A DNA stretch of 20,575 bases. Origin: UBA6164 sp045107135. GTDB taxonomy: Bacteria; Patescibacteriota; Gracilibacteria; BD1-5; UBA6164. Every line of letters begins with the position of its first letter. Positions within the stretch are counted from its first letter, which is position 1. The position numbers were made by a program, and so were the translations under genes. Below are positions 8,678 through 15,900 of this stretch, piece by piece. Under the pieces are notes generated by a model. The model did not search any database. It saw only the letters and a program-made list of their open reading frames with translations, and was not told the origin of the DNA. Location: positions 1 through 20,575 of the forward strand of contig JASFZI010000028.1 of assembly GCA_045107135.1 (NCBI GenBank), read 5' to 3'.

Positions 8678-9382
8678 TTGAAAATTTTAGCAATAGTCCC
8701 AGCAAGATGTGGTTCCAAAGGATTTCCAAATAAAAATATTGCACAAATAGGCAATAAGACTTTATTAGAACTAGCTGTAAGGGTTGGTATTGATTGTAAA
8801 ATTATAGATGATGTTTATGTATCAACTGATTGTAAAACATATGAAGAGATAGCATTAAAAGCAGGGGCAAAGTCATTGGGTCTTAGAAAAGAACACTTGG
8901 CAAGTGATACAGCAAAAAGTATAGATGTAGTTATAGATTTAATAAATAGTCTTAAAAAGGAATATAATTATTTAGTATTACTTCAACCAACATCACCTAT
9001 AAGAGAACCCAAAGATATAGAAAATATGATAAACATAATCGAAAAAAATGATGCTGATGCTTCTGTTTCTATTTCTAAAATGGAAGAACCACATCCATAT
9101 AAATTAAAATCTATTAGTGAAAAAGGATTTGTTAAACCATTTATACATGGAACTACATCTGAACTTCCAAGACAAATTTTGCCAGAAGTTTATGCACTAA
9201 ATGGAGCTATTTATATTACAAAAGTAAAAACTCTTCTAAAAGAAAAAACTTTTTTACCAAAAAAAACAATTTCATATATTATGGATAATAATATAAATAT
9301 AGATAGTGAAGAAGATTTTATATTTTTAGAAGCGATGTATAAAAAAAACAAGATAAATATTTGGAGATTATCTGATGATTAA
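8678..9382 (+). CDS. neuA: Second CMP-nonulosonate cytidylyltransferase (NeuA type)
   Basis: A 234-residue acylneuraminate cytidylyltransferase with ILAIVPARCGSKGFPNKN at the N-terminus, VSTDCKTYEEIA, LLQPTSPIR and a C-terminal NIDSEEDF segment, all usual for the family. It would activate the acid made by the adjacent NeuB/NeuC pair as its CMP form for a transferase. The start is TTG (8678), backed by AGGA at 8666-8669 and by the fact that residue 2 onward aligns with the family's normal N-terminus. It shares 8 bases with the next gene. It is clearly distinct in sequence from the cytidylyltransferase at 2264-2965, so this locus encodes two separate CMP-sugar activation enzymes. Confidence 0.87.
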   Translation: MKILAIVPARCGSKGFPNKNIAQIGNKTLLELAVRVGIDCKIIDDVYVSTDCKTYEEIALKAGAKSLGLRKEHLASDTAKSIDVVIDLINSLKKEYNYLVLLQPTSPIREPKDIENMINIIEKNDADASVSISKMEEPHPYKLKSISEKGFVKPFIHGTTSELPRQILPEVYALNGAIYITKVKTLLKEKTFLPKKTISYIMDNNINIDSEEDFIFLEAMYKKNKINIWRLSDD

Positions 9383-10574
9383 AGAAGTGGATATCATATT
9401 TTTTGTAGAACACAAAGACAGAGAACTTGAAAGTATAAAATTAATAGCAGAAAAATTAAAAGAAAGTGGAAAAACAAGCTTGATACTATCTATTTACTTT
9501 CATGTACATTACTTGTATTTTTATAAAGCTAAAATATTTGTTTTCCCATATCTTATTAATCAAAATGATTGGCCTGTAAGCATAATATATAAAATGTATG
9601 GTGATAGTGTAGAATATATTAATATGAATTGGGAGCAACTCTTTTCAAAAGCTAATGAAGAGTTTAAAAAGCCTCAAGATAACTTTGTTAAAGAAAAAGT
9701 TAAACATATATCGTGGAGTAATTATTTTAAAAGTTATTTATTAAGGCATGGTGTACAGAAAGAAAATATAAATATAACAGGGAATCCAGCTAATGAAATT
9801 TTATTTCAACTGTTAAATAAGAATAATCATTTAAAAGATAGATTGTCCAAAGAGTTTAATTTGGATATAAATAAAAAATGGATTTTTTTCCCAATGAATT
9901 ATGGTTGGGCTTTTTTTAGTGATAAAATGATTTTAAAAAAGATTGAAGCAGGATATAAAAAAGATATAGCTTATGAATATAGAAGCTATTCAAAAAAATG
10001 TTTAGAAAAATTTGTATATTTCATAGATGATATTTCAAAAAAATATGATTATGAAATTATTATACGACCACATCCAAGTATAACGGAAGATGATTATAGA
10101 AATGTATTTAATAAAGGGTTAGGATATATCCCCAAAAATGTAATTTTAAATAAAAAGTATTCTATAAGAGAATGGATAATTGCAAGTGATATTATAGGTA
10201 GTTCTTGGAGTACATCTGTTTGGGATGCATATAATGTAGGGAAATCAGTATTTTTATTTACTCCATATAAAAGACCTGAATGGCTAGATGTTTGGTGGAA
10301 TAATGAAGTAAATAATATTACCTGCCCATGTAAACTTAATGAGAGTAGTTTATCAAAAAAAGAGATCAAAGTTAAAAGTGATCTAGGTATTACTGAGAAT
10401 ATATCAAATTTTATTTTAAATATAGAAAAGAGTATAGATATTCCAACAAAAAGAAAAAAAGTAATTTTTGATATAAGAAGTAATATTAAAATATTTAAAA
10501 GTCTATTATTAGAAAAAAATATTTTAAACTCAGAAAAACTGAGTTATGATTTTATTAAGATGCATAAATACTAA
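9375..10574 (+). CDS. Surface carbohydrate biosynthesis protein, GT-B-like, putative transferase
   Basis: A soluble 399-residue protein, not assigned to a named enzyme. It has an IIRPHPS motif (R231-P-H-P-S235) and a later G275-S-S-W-S-T-S-V-W-D284 segment followed by NVGKSVFLF; this HP plus SS layout resembles GT-B or glycerophosphotransferase-like enzymes that bind a nucleotide-linked donor. The tryptophan- and tyrosine-rich middle (FFPMNYGWAFF) is unusual. It overlaps neuA by 8 bases and the Wzy-like gene by one base, so it is probably co-translated with sialic-acid-type genes. I infer that it may transfer the NeuBCA product. It is not obviously a close paralogue of the protein at 3728-5062, although the overall motif plan is similar. 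Confidence 0.6.
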   Translation: MIKEVDIIFFVEHKDRELESIKLIAEKLKESGKTSLILSIYFHVHYLYFYKAKIFVFPYLINQNDWPVSIIYKMYGDSVEYINMNWEQLFSKANEEFKKPQDNFVKEKVKHISWSNYFKSYLLRHGVQKENINITGNPANEILFQLLNKNNHLKDRLSKEFNLDINKKWIFFPMNYGWAFFSDKMILKKIEAGYKKDIAYEYRSYSKKCLEKFVYFIDDISKKYDYEIIIRPHPSITEDDYRNVFNKGLGYIPKNVILNKKYSIREWIIASDIIGSSWSTSVWDAYNVGKSVFLFTPYKRPEWLDVWWNNEVNNITCPCKLNESSLSKKEIKVKSDLGITENISNFILNIEKSIDIPTKRKKVIFDIRSNIKIFKSLLLEKNILNSEKLSYDFIKMHKY

Positions 10575-11848
10575 TGAAAGCTAGAGGAGTTTTTATAAGT
10601 AAAAATAGACTATATTTAAATATTTTATTTATATTTATTTTTTTTAGTACTACATGGTCAATACTATACCAACCTTTAAAATTATTAATGTTGATAGTAC
10701 CATTAATAGTGATGTTATTTTTCATAGTTAAGTTGTCATTTTTAAATAAAAAAATTATTAAAACTGTATCGTTATTTTTGTATTTATATTATGGTGTTAT
10801 ATCCATTTGTTTATATTATTTAATTAGTAATAATAATTTTATATGGACACCATTTATTGGTTTTATTAATCTTTTTTTATTTTATGTTTTTTGGTATATG
10901 GTATTTTTATTTCAAAAAGACAAATTATCTTTTTTTGAACAAGTAGTAGATGGCTTAATTATTTTTGGAATTATGATGGCAATTGGCACTTATATTCAAT
11001 TTTTTATATCTCCTACAATTTTTGGTTTGACTTACAATGATATATATGGGCAAGATCTTAGCGAAAGAGTAAATATAACTAAAAGAGCTATTTCTTTTAT
11101 TTCTTCACCCCAATCTTTGGCACTTTTTTTAGCTATAACATCTATACTTTCATTGAAAATTAAAAATATAATGAAAAAATTGAGTGTATTTTTGTTTATA
11201 TCTACTGCTGGTGTTCTTACCTTTTCCAAAGTTTTTATTTTAATAATATTTTCATATTTTTTATTTTATAGATTAAGCAAACTAACATTTAAGAATTTTA
11301 TAGTATTTATTCTAATATTGATAGTGTTTGTATTTCTTATAAGTGAACTTTCTAATACAAATCGAGCATTTGAGATATTTAATATACTACTTAATATTAC
11401 ACAACATGTTACATTTTTAGTATGGATGGACTTTTTAAACTACGATACAACATTTTTACAAGTTATATTTGGACATGGTTTAGGATTAGTATCTCGTGCA
11501 GCACAATCTTATGGTAATTATCACATTTTAAATGGTTCTGCTGAAAGTTTTTTATTACAGATATATTTTGAAATCGGACTGGTAGGCTTAATATTGTTTT
11601 TAATACTCTTTATTAATGCTTTTATAAAATATATAAAATTAAAACAATATAAACATTATGCAGTTTTACTCATATCATTATTTCCTTGTCTTCTTGGTAC
11701 ACCAGCTTTTTATGGGTTGACTAGTGGATTTATTTTATCTTTTTTTATCGTTGCTAGTGTTTTTGTAAGTAAGAAAAATAAACAATATAGAGCTATAAAA
11801 AGTATTTGGGATGAAAAAACAGTAAAACCAAGCGGGATAGTATCGTGA
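10574..11848 (+). CDS. wzy: Wzy/O-antigen-ligase-like polymerase with foreign C-terminal tail
   Basis: A 424-residue membrane protein with about ten or more hydrophobic segments. Near residue 299 it has FGHGLGLVSR, a periplasmic loop, then NGSAESFLLQIYFEIGLVGLILF, the typical C-terminal pattern of the Wzy/WaaL (O-antigen ligase) family. Such proteins polymerise or ligate lipid-linked repeat units on the periplasmic side. Start ATG overlaps the previous stop by one base. The last 19 codons (R406 onward, from 11789) do not belong to a polymerase: they are a diverged in-frame copy of the N-terminal part of the GT2 enzyme at 19093. The original end of the polymerase seems lost or replaced. The core helices look intact, so it may still function. 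Confidence 0.8.
   Translation: MKARGVFISKNRLYLNILFIFIFFSTTWSILYQPLKLLMLIVPLIVMLFFIVKLSFLNKKIIKTVSLFLYLYYGVISICLYYLISNNNFIWTPFIGFINLFLFYVFWYMVFLFQKDKLSFFEQVVDGLIIFGIMMAIGTYIQFFISPTIFGLTYNDIYGQDLSERVNITKRAISFISSPQSLALFLAITSILSLKIKNIMKKLSVFLFISTAGVLTFSKVFILIIFSYFLFYRLSKLTFKNFIVFILILIVFVFLISELSNTNRAFEIFNILLNITQHVTFLVWMDFLNYDTTFLQVIFGHGLGLVSRAAQSYGNYHILNGSAESFLLQIYFEIGLVGLILFLILFINAFIKYIKLKQYKHYAVLLISLFPCLLGTPAFYGLTSGFILSFFIVASVFVSKKNKQYRAIKSIWDEKTVKPSGIVS
11789..11843 (+). repeat. Ghost fragment of a GT2 glycosyltransferase gene (left copy)
   Basis: These 55 bases align without gaps to 19150-19204, with 44 identities by hand count. The longest shared block is 16 bases (aaagtatttgggatga). The encoded peptides share the core SIWDE and align as RAIKSIWDEKTVKP against RAMQSIWDEQTIKP. 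Weaker resemblance may continue upstream with a small gap (residues SVFVSKKNKQY against SVLMS...KSEY). The copy lies in frame at the end of the Wzy-like gene, directly before the immune operon. About 20 percent divergence argues against a recent exact duplication. Confidence 0.85.
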
Positions 11849-11879
11849 TAGATAAACTATATATTACAACACATTGATC

Positions 11880-12998
11880 ATGTCAAATCTAACAAAAGCT
11901 AAATACCTTAATGAATTAAAATACTTTGAAAAATCTTTAAATAGACCATTAAGTTTGATATATGAAATTTTGCCATTAACCTACAATGAAATGAGTCTTT
12001 TAAAATTATTTAAAAAGCTTTATCCTTATGAGTGGCAAACTATATGTAAACGATATACTCACTATCAAGAAAAAGATAATTTTTTGGTGCAAAATGGCAA
12101 AAAAAGAAGATATAAACATCTTTCTCCTTATAATTATTTTTTTAGTTTAAAAAAAGTCAAGCATATATTATGCTCAAGTCAAAAGATTAAACATATGAAA
12201 AATTATGATGAAGAGATAGTTAGTGCAAAATTTAAACAATTAAAAGCAAAGAGAGATGTGTCTATCCAAAAAAGACAATTAAAAATACAAGAGTATAAAA
12301 ATTTATTACAAAAAGTTGAACCTTTGTTTATTGATATTTTCATCGGAGCATATCATCTTAAAAATTCTACACTAGAAGAAAAGCTTGAGGTTGTAAATGA
12401 GTTGCAAAAATATGACTCAAAAAAAATTATAAGATTTTTCTCAAAATTAAATGACAGTGAGAGAAATACACAAATAAGAATAAAAGTATTTAAACATCTT
12501 CAAAATATGGGTGAATATGTAAAATTAAGAAAAAACTTTAAGGGCAAGAAAAAATCATATATGCTTAATAGGGTTTATTTTAATATGTCACCTAAAGATT
12601 TAATAGAACGGATAGAAAAAAATGATATTCAAAATAAAAAAGTATATGATGTTTTTATATCTCACAGTAGTTTAGATGTAGAAGAAGTCCAAAAAGTAAA
12701 AAATATTTTGAATAACTACAACAAATTAGTTTATGTAGATTGGATTAGTGATATAGATTTTTTAAAAAGAAGTTATATAAGTGTATATACTGAACTCGCA
12801 TTAAAAAAAAGAGTAGAACAATCTAAAAGTATCATTTTTATAAAAACCAATAATTCAGTAGATAAAAATAACAACATACAATCATATTGGATAAATTTAG
12901 AATTAGAACATGCAAAGAAACTAGATAAAAAGATAATTTATATAGATTTTAATATTTTGCAAGATAATGAGATAGAAAAAGAATTGAGTTTGATATGA
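11880..12998 (+). CDS. TIR-domain protein with uncharacterised N-terminal region, probable immune effector
   Basis: From ATG 11880 the protein has 372 residues; a TTG at 11874 would add two. Residues ~1-250 are predominantly helical by composition and rich in Lys (basic clusters near 72-79, KKRRYKH, and 214-227, KLRKNFKGKKK); I recognise no domain there. Residues ~255-372 form a TIR domain: YDVFISHSS at 255-263, VDWISD, then the SYWINLELE segment with W337-x-x-x-E341, where E341 is in the position of the catalytic glutamate of TIR NADases, and a final strand KKIIYIDF. Such domains cleave NAD+ or make signalling nucleotides in bacterial immunity. No good ribosome site precedes it. The stop overlaps the next start as ATGA. 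Function is inferred from the domain and partner. Confidence 0.75.
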   Translation: MSNLTKAKYLNELKYFEKSLNRPLSLIYEILPLTYNEMSLLKLFKKLYPYEWQTICKRYTHYQEKDNFLVQNGKKRRYKHLSPYNYFFSLKKVKHILCSSQKIKHMKNYDEEIVSAKFKQLKAKRDVSIQKRQLKIQEYKNLLQKVEPLFIDIFIGAYHLKNSTLEEKLEVVNELQKYDSKKIIRFFSKLNDSERNTQIRIKVFKHLQNMGEYVKLRKNFKGKKKSYMLNRVYFNMSPKDLIERIEKNDIQNKKVYDVFISHSSLDVEEVQKVKNILNNYNKLVYVDWISDIDFLKRSYISVYTELALKKRVEQSKSIIFIKTNNSVDKNNNIQSYWINLELEHAKKLDKKIIYIDFNILQDNEIEKELSLI

Positions 12999-15900
12999 AA
13001 GTTTTTATAAGTTACTCTAGTAAAGATAGAAAAATTATAAGAGAGATCTATGAATATATAAAAGATGATTTTGAGGTATGGTTAGATGAAAAATCTTTGC
13101 TCAGTGGTGAAGAATTCGAAAGAGAGATATCTTTAGAGTTAAGCCAATGTGTTATATATCTTCTTATTGTTTCTAAAAATTTTTGGAAATCAACTTTTAT
13201 TTATGAAAAAGAGTTGCCTTCAATATTTCAACAAGTAAAACTAGGTAAATTTATTGTCCCTTTTATTTTAGATGATATTGCTAGTTTAGAAGACCCTAGA
13301 GGAAACTATTATTTAAATAATAGTATAAGCTATATAAACTCTTTGCCTAGATGTAAAGATGGTCATATAATATCATATAGTGATTTATTAGAAAAAGAGT
13401 CAGATAAAAATAGTATCTTAGAAAAATTAAAATATGAATTAAAAAAGTTACCTTTTAGTTATACATACTTTAGATTTACACTGGAAAGTTTGAAGATGCT
13501 TCATTATGAGAGCAATATAAATTTTATAGCAGATATTAAAATTGATGATTTAGAAGTTAGGTATATTGAGAATAATAAGGTTGAAAAAAAAAGAGAGTAT
13601 CAAGTAGATAGTTTATATGATGAATATATCTATGAAACTTTTAGAGAAAATAAAAAATTTATTGAAATCAAAAACAAGATATTTCGTGAAAAAGAGATTA
13701 CAAAATCATACCTAGAAAATAAATTTGGTAGCTATCTATTTCCTGCCCCTAATATGATAATGAAAAATAAAATCAAAACTAGCTCTTATGAAAAATTAAA
13801 GGCTGAGTTAAATGATGCTCAATTGTTTCATATTATAGCAAAAGCAGGTGTAGGGAAAAGTTCTGCAATGACGTTGTTGAAACAAGATTTAAAAAATAGC
13901 AATCATATAGTTATTTTATATGATGTATTTGGAAGTGGATATTATAAGGAGAATAAAAGATACAAAAAAAATAATTTCTTAAAACAAGTGATAAATGAGA
14001 TAGCTGTTTTAAATGGGTTAGAACCAATTGATGATAGTTTGATTGATTTAGAGATAAAACTAAAAGAGTATTTAAATAAACTGCATAGTTGGGAAAAAAA
14101 AATTACTATTATTATTGATGCTGCTGATAATGCTGTAAGTGCAAGTAAAGATTCAAATGAAAGAGAGTGTTTTGTAAGTGAGTTTTTGCGATATGAATTT
14201 CCTAGTAATACAAAAATAATAGTTACATCAAGAGATGGTATTCGAAAGGAGAGAATCAATGCTCCAAAGGAAGCTAAAGTACTAGAACTAGTACCATTTT
14301 CATATGAGGATACATTAAAATTTTTAACATATCACAATATAGAATTAAATGATGGTGATCAGAATAAGTTTTATAGTTTAACAAAAGGTGTAGGTAGAGT
14401 TTGTGAATATGCAATTTCTAATATAAACTCTTTTTTAAATAATAATAAAGTTGCTGATATAAACAGCATATTTGCAATGATTTATGATAAAGCAACTCAA
14501 AATTTTTTATCAAAAGAAAGTAAATATCTTGAAATACTTGTCTTGATGTATAGAGGCATTACTTTAAAAGATTTTCTCAATGTTACAGGTTTAAGTGAAG
14601 AAAAAGCTAAGAGTATAATTAACACCTTGTCTCCTGGAATAGAAATACAAAATGGTAATTTAATTTTTAAAGATGAAGACTTTGAAAAATTTTTAGATGA
14701 TAAGATAAAAAATAAAACAAAAATACACAAGAAAATAGCTAAAAGAATACTTGAGATAGATTCTGAATACTCACATAGAGCTTTGGGTTACCATCTGGCA
14801 AATGCAAATATGTATGCTGAACTTGTAAGAAGTGTATTTTCTGATTTTAGATACGACAATCAAATGTTAAAGCAAGAGATACAACAAGAAAGAATACAGT
14901 TAGCAGTAAATATAGCTTTTGAGAAAAAAGATTATTTTACTATTTCTAAGCTTTTTATAAAAGCAATAGAACTTAAAAAATCACAAAGAAATATTAATGA
15001 TTTCTTAATAGACAATCCTGAATTAGTTGTAATTAATACTTCAAAGAGTTATGCTACAGAGTTCTTATATAAAGATCAAAAAACAAATCCTCTTTATTTT
15101 TATAGATTAGCATATTTGATAGTTTCTGAAAACAAGGAAAAATCTAAGCAGTTTATTAATCAAGCAGAAGAAGCATTATATGAAAGTTTAAAAAACAATG
15201 AACAAAATGTTGATGTCAAAGATATATCTTATAGATTAATGGCATTGTATCACCTATACGGCGATAGTATTTTATTAGAGAAAAAATTTAGATTATGGTT
15301 TCGATTAAAAATAATACAAAATCTTCCTCAAAAATTTTTAAGAAATTTGATAATTTCAAGAGATATTTTTAATAGACTTACTAAGATAGAGCAAATTGTA
15401 TTTGCATTTTATGCATATAAAGCAGGCAATAAAGAGTTTTATAGAAGAATATATGCTCAAAAGTGTAATTTTGTTGATATAGATTTTTTCCAAAATAATT
15501 GCCTAGAAATAGTTGAGCTTTTACTTCTTGAAAATAATCAAACAATAGCAAATAAATTAATTAATAATTACAAACCAAAAGACTTTAAAGAATTGTATAG
15601 TTTCTTTGAAGTGAAAGACTATGAGGATACAATATTTTGGTATGCTTTGAATTTACAAGAAATAAATCTTGAACAATTTAATGATAAAAAGTCTATGCAG
15701 AAAATATTAAAAGAACTGTATAAATCAGATTTATCTTATTCGAAATGTTTATTAGGACAATTTAGTAATAAAACAAATATAATTGAAGATTGGAATAGTC
15801 TATATGATTCTATAGATAGTTGGGATGAATATTATATTAAAGAGTTTGAAAAAGACTATATAAAAAATATCAAATTATTAATTTTATTGAAAATTGCTGT

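Noticed and set aside
10094..10369. Antisense open frame of 91 codons within the GT-B-like gene
   Set aside because: No recognisable motifs or ribosome site; the + strand frame carries clear conserved motifs over the same bases.
11874..11879. TTG as start of the first TIR gene
   Set aside because: It adds only two residues and has no better ribosome site than the ATG at 11880; ATG preferred, though neither is strongly supported.
13942..14259. Antisense open frame of 105 codons within the STAND gene
   Set aside because: It lies opposite the NTPase core with intact Walker motifs, has low-complexity hydrophobic sequence and no ribosome site; it is a shadow of AT-rich coding DNA.
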